NCBI GenBank assembly: GCA_947465345.1
Contig: CANHZL010000019.1
Location: 1 to 18,869 of the forward strand
Direction of reading: 5' to 3'
DNA: 18,869 bases
DNA from: Opitutia bacterium
Lineage (GTDB): Bacteria > Verrucomicrobiota > Verrucomicrobiae > Opitutales > UBA953
Part shown: positions 1 to 7,652 of the stretch, in pieces
Position numbering within the stretch: position 1 is the first letter of the stretch
How the letters are laid out: each line of letters opens with the position of its first letter
Translations under genes and position numbers: made by a program
The notes under the pieces: model-generated
The model's input: the letters and a program-made list of their open reading frames with translations, nothing else
What the model was told of the DNA's origin: nothing
Database searches by the model: none

Positions 1-257
1 GTAGTGGTCGTGAGGAAGTGGGAGCCATACCAGTGCGCATGGGCGGCGTCGTTACGCTCGTTCTGGTCGATGGCGTCGAAACGCACATCGAGGACGAACG
101 GACTGGTCGCGGAGATAGCCGGACGGTCGGCCAGGTTATCGACGCAGATCTTCACGCAGCCGCAGGGACAGGCTGAAGCTTCGGTGTAAGCGCCGAGCGC
201 GAGGAGGGAAAGGAGAGCCACACGCGGGGTGCGCTCGGAAAGGAAGGAGATCTTCAT
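1..257 (-). CDS. Secreted CPCGC protein, 3' end cut off by window edge
   Basis: An open frame runs from an ATG at 257 to the left edge with no stop, giving 85 codons of a longer gene. The N-terminus has a positive start and a hydrophobic stretch (about residues 12-22), followed by Ala-Ser-Ala and then the Cys cluster CPCGC at about residues 30-34. This looks like a signal peptide with cleavage just before the Cys cluster. The following segment contains VLDVRFDAIDQNERND, which reads like the first beta-strand and turn of an outer-membrane barrel. I recall similar N-termini in uncharacterised transporter-like barrel proteins of Verrucomicrobiota, but cannot confirm that here. The upstream 258-391 stretch is the gap to the CPLC gene, and no Shine-Dalgarno site is visible. 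The two Cys-motif proteins may be co-transcribed. Function is unknown; confidence that this is a real gene is good because codon use and signal peptide agree. Confidence 0.7.
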   Translation of the reverse strand, partial: MKISFLSERTPRVALLSLLALGAYTEASACPCGCVKICVDNLADRPAISATSPFVLDVRFDAIDQNERNDAAHAHWYGSHFLTTT

Positions 258-391
258 GATGTGTATTTTTAGGGTGTCTTCGACGCAGGTGTGGCGGACC
301 GCGCAGTCGACGATGCGCACCGGATGGGTGCGACTTTGGAATAAGTTTGGATGCCACGCGCGAGCCGACTGACCGCAGCCCGCAACGGTGA

Positions 392-793
392 TCAGCCGAG
401 CACTCGCGGAGGCGGCACGGGCACCTCGGCCACGCGTGACATGCTTACCTCATCCTGGGGACGCGCATAATCGCGTCCGGAAAAGAACTTCGCCGCCAAG
501 AGGCGGATCTCGCTGCTCGCCGGGTCGGCCTTGGCCTTCACCTTGGCGACCTCGTCCTTGGACAATGGAGCCTGCTCCGAGTTCTTACGACCTTCCTGCG
601 CGACTTTGCACAAGGGACAGGGGGCGTCCTCCAAGGTCTTCGAGACCGCCGCTGATGCCGTCAGCTGGGACGCGTTGTCGACCGACATCTTCGTCCACGC
701 AACGACCTGCAGGAGGTCCCACGACAGACCCGACGCAGCCAGCCAAGCCACAAGGGCGAGCCAGGCGAAAGGTTGGCGAAGACGGCGAAGCAC
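392..793 (-). CDS. Small membrane-anchored protein with CPLC motif
   Basis: The 133-residue product starts at a GTG. It has a basic N-terminus (MLRRLRQ) followed by a hydrophobic helix at about residues 9-34, so it is probably an inner-membrane anchor or uncleaved signal. A CPLC motif lies at residues 59-62. The middle is charged (about residues 65-95), and the tail ends in a proline-rich PVPPPR segment. This layout recalls short DUF2946-like or metal-related proteins, but I do not recognise the family with certainty. The next gene downstream on the same strand also encodes a Cys-cluster exported protein, which suggests a shared periplasmic role such as metal or thiol handling (inference). 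No Shine-Dalgarno site precedes the GTG. A weak TTGAGG/TATTTT pair with a 16-nt spacer sits just upstream, close enough that a leaderless transcript is possible. Confidence 0.6.
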   Translation of the reverse strand: MLRRLRQPFAWLALVAWLAASGLSWDLLQVVAWTKMSVDNASQLTASAAVSKTLEDAPCPLCKVAQEGRKNSEQAPLSKDEVAKVKAKADPASSEIRLLAAKFFSGRDYARPQDEVSMSRVAEVPVPPPRVLG

Positions 794-850
794 AGGGCAA
801 AAATACCCAAGGCAAGAATCGCCTCAACTTCATAAACAGCCCGACCGAAC

Positions 851-883
851 AGTCTTACCTCTTCTTATCCGACGAATAAGACT
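851..883 (-). other. Two mutually exclusive small hairpins at the end of queC
   Basis: The 7-base inverted repeat AGTCTTA (851-857) and TAAGACT (877-883) overlaps the queC stop codon. A competing inner pair, TCTTAT (863-868) and ATAAGA (876-881), uses the same right arm, so only one can form at a time. There is no T-run after the hairpin in the queC direction, so a Rho-independent terminator is not well supported. It may be a weak 3'-end stabiliser or chance. Confidence 0.25.
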
Positions 884-1541
884 ACCCGACGTAAGGAGTC
901 GGATCCTTCACACCGGCACGCAAGAAAGCCTCTTTACGCTCCACGCAAGTGCCACACTTGCCGCAGTGCTTGTCGCCGCCGACGTAGCACGACCAAGTCA
1001 ACACAAAGGGAACGCCCAGCTCGACGCCTCGCTGCACGATGGCGGTCTTGTCCATGCCCACGAACGGTCGTTCGAGCGAAACTTCATGCCAGTCGGCGAG
1101 CCGGATGGCCTTATCCAAGGCGTCAGCGAAAGCTGGGCGGCAATCCGGATAGATGGCGTGGTCGCCGCCATGAGCGCCATAGGCGACAGAGGTAGCCTTG
1201 AGCGACATCGCCCAGGCGGCGGCGGTCGCGATGAGGAGCATGTTCCGATTAGGAACCACGGTGGCCTTCATGCTGGCCTCTTCGTAATGTCCTTCGGGGA
1301 CGTCGATATGGGAATCCGTGAGCGCGTTGGCGCCGAAGAGCGGCGTCAGTCCCCGCAGATCGGCGATGCGGTGAGGTACCTTGTAATGGGCGCAGATCTC
1401 GGCGGCGGCCACGAGCTCGCGGCGGTGGCGCTGTCCGTAGTCGACCGACAGGGCGTGCACTTCCCTACCCTCGGCCAGCAGATGGGCCAGAAGGACGGTG
1501 GAGTCCATTCCTCCGGAGTGAATGATGACGGTGCGCTTCAT
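882..1541 (-). CDS. queC: 7-cyano-7-deazaguanine synthase QueC
   Basis: QueC makes preQ0 from 7-carboxy-7-deazaguanine and ammonia with ATP, a cytoplasmic step of queuosine biosynthesis. The 219-residue product has the PP-loop ATP-binding motif SGGMDST at residues 9-15. It also has the C-terminal zinc site, with Cys at 185, 193, 196 and 199 in the CGKCGTC context. Internal blocks such as YGQRH and VPNRN are typical of the family, and the length matches. The ATG at 1541 puts the PP-loop at its usual distance from the N-terminus. It follows ybeY by 42 nt on the same strand and is probably the last gene of the galE-HIT-ybeY-queC run. No other queuosine gene is in the window. No Shine-Dalgarno site is visible. 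Identification is very secure. Confidence 0.96.
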   Translation of the reverse strand: MKRTVIIHSGGMDSTVLLAHLLAEGREVHALSVDYGQRHRRELVAAAEICAHYKVPHRIADLRGLTPLFGANALTDSHIDVPEGHYEEASMKATVVPNRNMLLIATAAAWAMSLKATSVAYGAHGGDHAIYPDCRPAFADALDKAIRLADWHEVSLERPFVGMDKTAIVQRGVELGVPFVLTWSCYVGGDKHCGKCGTCVERKEAFLRAGVKDPTPYVG

Positions 1542-1583
1542 CAGCGGAGAAGTTGAACGCGGACAGCCCCGAGGGCGAGTCCG

Positions 1584-2045
1584 TTAATCGCGGACGCGCA
1601 GCTTGGCGCCCAGCTTATCGAGATGCGAGACCGCCACGGCCTCGCCGACGCGCATGGCGGCAGACTCTTTGCGATTACCGTCGCGCAGGCCGGAAAGGTG
1701 CAACCAACCATGGGCGACGTAGAGACGTAGTTCAGTGGCCAACGTGACGCCATGCTCCTTAGCGGCCCGGCGAGCCTGGTCGATGTTCACACAAATCTCG
1801 CCCGCGAAAGCTTCACCAGGGTGCTCTTCGCCGACGAACGTGATCACGTCAGTCACAGTCGGGTCGCCCAGGAATTCGTCGTGGAGCTTGGCCGTCTCCT
1901 TGTCGCCAAGGAAGGCGATGGAGAGCGAACCTTCGGGGCAGCGGTAGCCTTTGAGTTTATCGAGCGCATGCACGACGCGCTGGACGGAGACCGCGGAGAC
2001 CTTGGTCTTGGTGTGACGGACGGAGATGTCGACAACGCGGCTCAT
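1584..2045 (-). CDS. ybeY: Endoribonuclease YbeY (rRNA maturation factor)
   Basis: YbeY is a zinc-dependent single-strand endoribonuclease involved in 16S rRNA 3'-end maturation and ribosome quality control. The 153-residue product has the family block TDVITF (65-70), the conserved GEICVNID region (82-89) and the signature AHGWLHLSG at 111-119. His112 and His116 supply two zinc ligands. The usual third ligand, the His in the HGxLHLxGxxH pattern, is Asp122 here (GLRDGN). Asp can bind zinc, so this is probably a lineage variant and not a dead enzyme, but that is inference. The start overlaps the stop of the upstream HIT gene by 4 nt (ATGA), which supports both the start choice and translational coupling. 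The length is normal for the family. Confidence 0.92.
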   Translation of the reverse strand: MSRVVDISVRHTKTKVSAVSVQRVVHALDKLKGYRCPEGSLSIAFLGDKETAKLHDEFLGDPTVTDVITFVGEEHPGEAFAGEICVNIDQARRAAKEHGVTLATELRLYVAHGWLHLSGLRDGNRKESAAMRVGEAVAVSHLDKLGAKLRVRD

Positions 2046-2533
2046 GCGGCGGCGAAGACGGGCTTGAGCCGCGTCCAGAGTTCGGACAGAGCCTGCGGCA
2101 GGACGCGCGTATCACCGATGACCGGCATGAAGTTGTGGTCGCCGTCCCAGCGCGGCACGATGTGGAAGTGGAGGTGCGTCGGGATACCCGCGCCGGCGGC
2201 CTTGCCGAGATTGAGGCCCATGTTGAAGCCCGCCGGGCTCATCACTTTCTGCAAGACGCCCTGACAAAGCACAAGTAGGTCCATCATCTCGGCGCGTTCG
2301 GCCGCGGTGAGGTCTGCCAGTTCGCCGACCTCACGATTCGGCAGTACCATCAGGTGGCCAGGATTATAAGGAGAGTTGTTGAGGATGACGAAGCAGTGTG
2401 CGCCGCGATGCAGGATCAGGTTGGCTTCGTCGTCGTTCGCCGCGAGCAAGGCCGCGAACGGACTGCCGGCGCCAGGCTCCTTGCGGGTGCGAATATACTG
2501 GATGCGCCAGTGCGGGTGAAGCTGTTCGGACAT
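2042..2533 (-). CDS. HIT-family protein, AP4A phosphorylase-like
   Basis: Proteins of this HIT branch (the type represented by mycobacterial Rv2613c) split diadenosine tetraphosphate by phosphorolysis or hydrolysis. The 163-residue product shows the long N-terminal extension of that group (WRIQYI near residues 9-14). It then has PYNPGHLMVLP (55-65), GFNMGLNLG (102-110) and the catalytic triad HLHFH at 120-124, followed by IVPRW and a GDHNFMPVIGDTRVLP tail. All of these are hallmarks of the AP4A-type group and are absent from short HinT proteins. At the N-terminus the usual CPFC zinc pair reads SPF (24-26), so that site appears lost. It sits 4 nt after galE and overlaps ybeY by 4 nt, so it is in the same operon. 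The physiological substrate is not shown by the sequence. Confidence 0.9.
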   Translation of the reverse strand: MSEQLHPHWRIQYIRTRKEPGAGSPFAALLAANDDEANLILHRGAHCFVILNNSPYNPGHLMVLPNREVGELADLTAAERAEMMDLLVLCQGVLQKVMSPAGFNMGLNLGKAAGAGIPTHLHFHIVPRWDGDHNFMPVIGDTRVLPQALSELWTRLKPVFAAA

Positions 2534-2537
2534 CGGA

Positions 2538-3527
2538 TCAGGAGGCGAAGCCCTTGGGACGGGCGAGATGCCAATTGCATGCCGTCAGCACGATGCTGTC
2601 GAGCGTGTCGTAGCGCGGGACCCAGCCCAGTTCGCGGCGAACCTTGGAGGCGTCGGCGTAAAGGACAGGCGGGTCACCCTCGCGACGCGGGGCAAACGCA
2701 TGCGGGACGGGCCGACCAAGGATGCGGCCAACGCTGGCGATAACGTCTTTGACCGAATACGGCGTGCCCGTCCCAAGGTTGTAGAATAGGGCCTGCCCGG
2801 GCTGGCTTAGCTTAGGCAGAACGTCGAGGTGGGCACGGGAAAGGTCGTCGACATGCACGTAGTCACGTAGACACGTGCCATCCGGGGTCGGGTAATCCGT
2901 ACCGAAGACCTGAAGCGGCGGGCGGCGTCCGAGCGCGGCGGCGATGGCGAGCGGGATCAGGTGTGTTTCCGGGGAATGGTCCTCTCCGATGGCGCCGTCA
3001 GCCGCTGCGCCGGCGGCATTGAAGTAGCGGAAGGCCGCAAAGCTCAGGCCATGGGAGGCGGCGAGCTCGCGCAGACGCTTTTCGACTGCGAGCTTGGTGG
3101 CGCCGTAGGGATTGATCGGCTGCTGCGGGAGATCCTCCGTCATCGGCATCTTCTCCGGGATACCGTAGGTCGCGCAGGTGCTCGAGAAGACCAGTTTCTT
3201 GACGCCCTCGGCGAGCATCGCTTGGAGTAGGCCTTCGGTCCGCACGACATTGTTCTCGTGGTAACGGGCTGGCTGCTGGACGGATTCGCCGACATTCGTA
3301 AACGCCGCGAAATCGATGACTACTTCGGCGGCGGCCTCGCGCAAGGTGGCGCGGACAGCGACCTGGTCGCCCATGTCCGCGCGAAACAACTTCACCCCCG
3401 CCGGCACGGACTCGACATGCCCATAGGACAAGTCGTCCAGCACGGCTACCTTGTGCCCGGCGGCCAGCGCCTGCCGGACGCAATGGCTGCCGATATAGCC
3501 GGCACCGCCCACCACGAGCACGTTCAT
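2538..3527 (-). CDS. galE: UDP-glucose 4-epimerase GalE
   Basis: GalE interconverts UDP-glucose and UDP-galactose using tightly bound NAD, supplying galactose for surface polysaccharide or feeding galactose catabolism. The 329-residue extended SDR protein has the NAD motif GGAGYIGSH at 7-15. It has the SST block at 115-117, the catalytic NPYGATK with Tyr141 and Lys145, and the family signatures RYFNAAGA and LRDYVHVDDL. The internal ATG at 3527 was chosen because the Rossmann motif must start near residue 3. The open frame extends 21 codons further upstream, but that extension has no family resemblance. It is divergent from leuS. A weak TTGCCT/TATCTG pair with an 18-nt spacer lies immediately before the ATG. 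It is likely the first gene of the galE-HIT-ybeY-queC operon; the mix of sugar and RNA genes says little about its role. Confidence 0.94.
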   Translation of the reverse strand: MNVLVVGGAGYIGSHCVRQALAAGHKVAVLDDLSYGHVESVPAGVKLFRADMGDQVAVRATLREAAAEVVIDFAAFTNVGESVQQPARYHENNVVRTEGLLQAMLAEGVKKLVFSSTCATYGIPEKMPMTEDLPQQPINPYGATKLAVEKRLRELAASHGLSFAAFRYFNAAGAAADGAIGEDHSPETHLIPLAIAAALGRRPPLQVFGTDYPTPDGTCLRDYVHVDDLSRAHLDVLPKLSQPGQALFYNLGTGTPYSVKDVIASVGRILGRPVPHAFAPRREGDPPVLYADASKVRRELGWVPRYDTLDSIVLTACNWHLARPKGFAS

Positions 3528-3633
3528 GAAAGGCAGATAACCCCCGCCGGACAGCCTAGGCAAGCGGGATAGGGTCGCCGGATGCTCCAAAACCTTGCCA
3601 GCGCCGTCCCAAACCTCCTATCTGCACGCATTC

Positions 3634-6243
3634 ATGGACACTTCGGAAACAAAACCCGGCAGCTACGATTTCACCGCCTTAGAGCAGAAGTGGCAGGCCG
3701 TCTGGAAAGCTAACGCCACCTTCCGCACCGAGCCGATCTCCTGCGGTAAGCCGAAGTACTACGTCCTGGACATGTTCCCCTACCCCTCCGGCGCTGGCCT
3801 ACACATCGGCCACCCCGAGGGCTACACCGCTTCCGACATCCTCGCCCGTTATAAGAAGGCCAACGGCTTCAACGTCCTGCACCCGATGGGCTGGGACGCC
3901 TTCGGCCTGCCGGCGGAGCAGCACGCGATCGCGACCGGCGAGCACCCGGCCGTCCAGACCAAGCGCAACATCGATAACTTCCGTCGCCAGCTGCAGATGC
4001 TCGGCTTCGCCATCGACTGGGACCGCGAGCTCTCGACCACCGACGAGAACTATTTCCGCTGGACGCAGTGGATTTTCCTCAAGCTCTTCCGCCATGGTCT
4101 CGCCTACGTCTCCGAGAAACCCGTCTGGTTTTGCCCTGCCCTCGGCACCGTCCTCGCCAACGAGGAAGTCCTCAACACCCCTGAAGGCCCGCGCTCCGAC
4201 CGCGGTAGCCATCCGGTCGAACGTCGCCCGATCCGCCAGTGGGTCCTGCGCATCACCGCTTACGCCGACAAGCTCATCGAAGGCCTCGACCACGTCGATT
4301 GGCCTGATTCCACCAAGCGCCTCCAGAAGAACTGGATTGGCAAATCCGAAGGCGCCGAAGTCACCTTCAAACTGGATGGCCATGCCGACACCCTGACGGT
4401 CTTCACGACCCGTCCAGACACCCTTTACGGCGCAACCTACATGGTCATCGCGCCTGAGCACCCACTCATCGGCAAGCTCACGACCGCCGCCCAGAAGAAC
4501 GCCGTCGAAAGCTACGTCGCCGCGGTCCGCAACAAGACCGATCTCGAGCGCACCGACCTCGCTGCCAAGAAGAAGACCGGCGTGTTCACCGGCGCCCACG
4601 CGATCAACCCCGTCAACGGCACGAAGATTCCCGTCTGGACCGCCGACTACGTGCTCATCACCTACGGCACCGGCGCCATCATGGCCGTACCGGCGCACGA
4701 CGAACGCGACTGGGAATTCGCCAAAGAATTTAAGTTGCCCATCATTCAGGTCGTCGGCTCCAAGGAAGCGATTGACGTCAACGAGAAGCCTTGGACCGAA
4801 GATGGTCCGATGGTGAACTCCGGACCGTTCGACGGCCTCTCCGCTGTCGAGACCAAGAAGAAGATCACTGCCGACCTCGCTGCCAAGGGCCAGGGCAAGC
4901 TCGCCGTGAACTTCAAGCTGCGCGACTGGCTCTTCTCACGACAGCGCTACTGGGGCGAACCCTTCCCGCTCCTCTGGGTCTCCCGCGAAGACTACGCCAA
5001 GATCCCGGCCGATTCCGAAGTGCGCGAATTCCTCCCGAAGGAGCCCGTCACCTGCCAGCTCAACGGCGTCGAAGTCTACGCCGTACCGCTGACTTCCAAG
5101 CAGCTCCCTCTCACCCTGCCTCAGGTTAAATCCTACCAACCCTCTCCCACCGGCGATTCGCCGCTCTCGAAGGAGCCCGAGTGGACCGAAGTCTGGTATG
5201 ACGTGGCCTCAGGCACGACGGTCTCGCAGTCCAAGCCGCAGCCGGGTCCGCTTTGGATCAAGGCCTCGCGCGAGACCAATACTATGCCCCAATGGGCTGG
5301 CTCGTGCTGGTATTACCTGCGCTACATCGACCCCAAGAACGCTGACGCCCTCGCCTCCAAGGCTGACCTAGAATACTGGGGCTGCCCCGACTTCTACATC
5401 GGCGGTGCCGAGCACGCCGTGCTCCACCTGCTATATGCACGCTTCTGGCACCGCTTCCTTTATGAGATCGGCGTCCTACCGACCGCCGAGCCGTTCAAGA
5501 AACTCTTCCACCAGGGCCTCATCATGGGCGAGGACGGCGAGAAGATGTCCAAGAGCCGCGGCAACGTCGTGAACCCGGACGCCATCGTCAAGGACCACGG
5601 CGCCGACGCGCTCCGCATGTACTTGATGTTCCTCGGACCGCTCGAGGCCTCCAAGCCTTGGAATTCCGATGGCATCATCGGCATCACCCGCTTCCTCCGT
5701 CGCCTCTGGCGTCTGGCGGTCGACGAGAATACCGGCAAGGCCTCGACGAAGATCAGCGCCGACGGCGCCGAATCCGAAGAGCTTGTCCGCGAACTCCATC
5801 GTACCATCCAGAAGGTCGAGAAGGACATCGAGACCCTGCAGTTCAACACCGCCATCTCGCAGATGATGATCCTCATGAACGTCGCCGAGAAGTCCCCGGC
5901 CCTGCGTCGTGCGACGGTCGAGGACTTCGTGCGCCTCGCCGCCCCGTTCGCCCCGCACGCATGCGAGGAGATCTGGGCCCGCCTGGGTCATAAGGAGAAC
6001 GTCACCGCCGCCGGCTGGCCCAAGCTCGACGCCTCCAAGCTCATCGAGACCACCGTCGAGGTCATCTTCCAGGTCAACGGCAAGGTCCGCGCCACCGCCA
6101 AGGTCGCGAAGGATATCTCCAAGGACGAACTGCTCGCACTGGCCAAGGCCAATGCCGACGTGATCAAGTTCACCGACGGCAAGCCCGTCGTGAAGGAGAT
6201 CGTCGTCCCGGGTAAGCTGGTGAATATCGTCGTCGCGGGCTAA
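3634..6243 (+). CDS. leuS: Leucyl-tRNA synthetase
   Basis: This class I synthetase charges tRNA-Leu with leucine in the cytoplasm and edits mischarged products. The 869-residue length is normal. The HIGH motif is at 57-60 in [12 protein letters not shown], and KMSKS is at 637-641. The CP1 editing domain shows TTRPDTLYG and the block [15 protein letters not shown] leucine-specific insert precedes the tryptophan-rich catalytic segment [12 protein letters not shown], and the C-terminal [11 protein letters not shown] block is typical. The frame is open from a TTG at 3595, but I chose the ATG at 3634 because family N-termini begin shortly before [10 protein letters not shown]. The zinc knuckle that usually carries CxxC pairs keeps only one Cys (WFCPALGTV) and reads [13 protein letters not shown] where a second pair would be. 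The gene is alone in its transcription unit, ending at the terminator at 6265. Confidence 0.97.
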   Translation: MDTSETKPGSYDFTALEQKWQAVWKANATFRTEPISCGKPKYYVLDMFPYPSGAGLHIGHPEGYTASDILARYKKANGFNVLHPMGWDAFGLPAEQHAIATGEHPAVQTKRNIDNFRRQLQMLGFAIDWDRELSTTDENYFRWTQWIFLKLFRHGLAYVSEKPVWFCPALGTVLANEEVLNTPEGPRSDRGSHPVERRPIRQWVLRITAYADKLIEGLDHVDWPDSTKRLQKNWIGKSEGAEVTFKLDGHADTLTVFTTRPDTLYGATYMVIAPEHPLIGKLTTAAQKNAVESYVAAVRNKTDLERTDLAAKKKTGVFTGAHAINPVNGTKIPVWTADYVLITYGTGAIMAVPAHDERDWEFAKEFKLPIIQVVGSKEAIDVNEKPWTEDGPMVNSGPFDGLSAVETKKKITADLAAKGQGKLAVNFKLRDWLFSRQRYWGEPFPLLWVSREDYAKIPADSEVREFLPKEPVTCQLNGVEVYAVPLTSKQLPLTLPQVKSYQPSPTGDSPLSKEPEWTEVWYDVASGTTVSQSKPQPGPLWIKASRETNTMPQWAGSCWYYLRYIDPKNADALASKADLEYWGCPDFYIGGAEHAVLHLLYARFWHRFLYEIGVLPTAEPFKKLFHQGLIMGEDGEKMSKSRGNVVNPDAIVKDHGADALRMYLMFLGPLEASKPWNSDGIIGITRFLRRLWRLAVDENTGKASTKISADGAESEELVRELHRTIQKVEKDIETLQFNTAISQMMILMNVAEKSPALRRATVEDFVRLAAPFAPHACEEIWARLGHKENVTAAGWPKLDASKLIETTVEVIFQVNGKVRATAKVAKDISKDELLALAKANADVIKFTDGKPVVKEIVVPGKLVNIVVAG

Positions 6244-6264
6244 GCACTGCGCACGCAGCCAATA

Positions 6265-6291
6265 AAAAGGGCCCCGTCACGGGGCCCTTTT
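6265..6291. terminator. Bidirectional Rho-independent terminator
   Basis: A perfect 12-base stem, AAAAGGGCCCCG (6265-6276) with CGGGGCCCTTTT (6280-6291), encloses a 3-base TCA loop. The plus strand continues TCTCTT, and the minus strand reads TTTTTATT after the stem, so it can stop leuS from the left and the transporter gene from the right. It lies between their convergent 3' ends. Confidence 0.92.
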
Positions 6292-6312
6292 CTCTTGTAG
6301 CGACGGCGAACG

Positions 6313-7545
6313 TTAGACGTCGGCCATTTCCAACTTCGGCACGAGCAGGTGGTGAATCGTGAAGGCCACCACGTAGGCGAAGGCGCAGAAGCCAAACAAG
6401 ACAGCGTAACCGTTGACGTTGCTGTCGAGGATACGGCCAGCGACGATCGGAAAGATCATGCCGCCGATGGAACCAACGAAGCCGCCGAGTCCAGAGACGG
6501 AAGCCACGGCTTCCTTTGGAAACGTATCCGAAATGGTGGCGTAGAGACTCGCCGACCAAGCCTGGTGGGCCGAAGCGGCGAAGGCGATGAGCAGGACGGC
6601 TTCCCACATGCCAAGGCCGCGCACGAAGAAGATCGGCAACGAGCAGAGTGCGAAGATGAGCATCGAGACCTTTCGGACCTTGACGATGTCGTGGCCGCTT
6701 TCGGCGAGCCGCTTCACCAACCATCCGGCAAAGATGCTGAGGACTGTCACGATACCGTAAAGCACGACGAGCGGCAGGGCGGAAGACTTGAGATCGAGGT
6801 GCTGCTCGCGCTTGAAGTAGTCAGGAAGCCAGATCAGATAGAACCACCAGACCGGGTCGGTCAGGAACTTGGCGACCATATAAGCCCAAGCCTGACGCTT
6901 ACCTAGCAGACTCAGCCAAGGCACCTTGCGGTTAGACGTGATTTCCTCATCCACCAGCTTGGGGGCCTCTTTGAAGAGGGGGATCCAAAAGAAAATCCAG
7001 ACGATACCTAGGACGCCGGCGACAACGAAAGTAGAACGCCAGCCGTAGTTGATAGCGATCAGCGGGATGACGGCAGGGGCGATAAGGGCGCCGATATTGG
7101 TGCCTGAATTAAAAAGCGCATTAGCGAAAGCCCGCTCCGAACGCGGAAACCACTGGGCCACAGTCTTGATGGCAGCCGGGAAATTGCCTCCTTCGCCAAC
7201 ACCCAACGCGACGCGCGCCCAGCGGAAACCGCCGACCGAACCGACCAGCGCATGCGCGGCAGCGGCGGCGGACCACGCGAAGATCGAGACGGCGTAGCCG
7301 ATTTTCACGCCAAACCGGTCGATGAACCAACCGAAGCCGACGAGACCGAATGCATAGGCAGCCTGGAAGGCAGAGTTGACGTAGCCGTATTGTTCATTGG
7401 TCCAACCGAGTTCGGCGTCCAGCATCGGCTTGAGCAGCGCAAGGATCTGACGATCGATGTAGTTGATTGTCGTGGCGAAGAACAGCAGGGCCAGGATGAC
7501 CCAGCGGTGCGACGGGGCTCCGGTGTTTGAGGCAGGGGACGACAT
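6313..7545 (-). CDS. exuT: MFS hexuronate transporter, ExuT-like (ACS family)
   Basis: This 410-residue inner-membrane permease is predicted to import glucuronate or galacturonate with protons. It has about 12 hydrophobic segments. TM1 ends in the anion:cation symporter family motif NYIDRQILALL, followed by the GxFxDRxG-type loop GWFIDRFGVKIG. GVGEGGNFPAAIKTVAQWFP is a strong ACS/ExuT signature around TM4-5. The ATG at 7545 was chosen because the preceding 29 codons of open frame lack transporter character, and this start gives a short cytoplasmic leader before TM1. Divergence from the hexuronate catabolic genes at 7653, with a 107-bp shared intergenic region, supports the substrate class. 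The precise hexuronate cannot be read from sequence. Confidence 0.88.
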   Translation of the reverse strand: MSSPASNTGAPSHRWVILALLFFATTINYIDRQILALLKPMLDAELGWTNEQYGYVNSAFQAAYAFGLVGFGWFIDRFGVKIGYAVSIFAWSAAAAAHALVGSVGGFRWARVALGVGEGGNFPAAIKTVAQWFPRSERAFANALFNSGTNIGALIAPAVIPLIAINYGWRSTFVVAGVLGIVWIFFWIPLFKEAPKLVDEEITSNRKVPWLSLLGKRQAWAYMVAKFLTDPVWWFYLIWLPDYFKREQHLDLKSSALPLVVLYGIVTVLSIFAGWLVKRLAESGHDIVKVRKVSMLIFALCSLPIFFVRGLGMWEAVLLIAFAASAHQAWSASLYATISDTFPKEAVASVSGLGGFVGSIGGMIFPIVAGRILDSNVNGYAVLFGFCAFAYVVAFTIHHLLVPKLEMADV

Positions 7546-7652
7546 AAAACTTGGGGTGCTGGCTACCAAACGCCGATTTTCAGGTAAGTCCACCCCAGAT
7601 GTCCTGTTGACGGAACACCTCCATAAAGCCACTGATTGATGAGTATATTCCC
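7546..7652. promoter_or_regulatory. Divergent control region of the hexuronate locus
   Basis: This 107-bp region separates the transporter from the catabolic operon and must carry both promoters. TGGCTACCA (7560-7568) reads TGGTAGCCA on the other strand and resembles a degenerate GntR-type (UxuR/ExuR-like) site. A second small inverted pair, TGTT (7605-7608) with AACA (7614-7617), overlaps a TTGACG hexamer at 7607-7612. I see no well-spaced -10 partner for that hexamer. No regulator gene is in the window. The operator assignment is weak. Confidence 0.3.

Noticed and set aside
531..1556. Long plus-strand open frame (341 codons)
   Set aside because: It lies antisense to queC and the CPLC gene, has no recognisable motif, and is a product of the high-GC codon pattern.
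3528..3590. Upstream extension of galE to a start at 3590
   Set aside because: The 21 extra residues precede the conserved NAD-binding N-terminus and have no family counterpart.
3799..4698. Long minus-strand open frame across leuS
   Set aside because: Antisense to a secure leuS with no motifs of its own.
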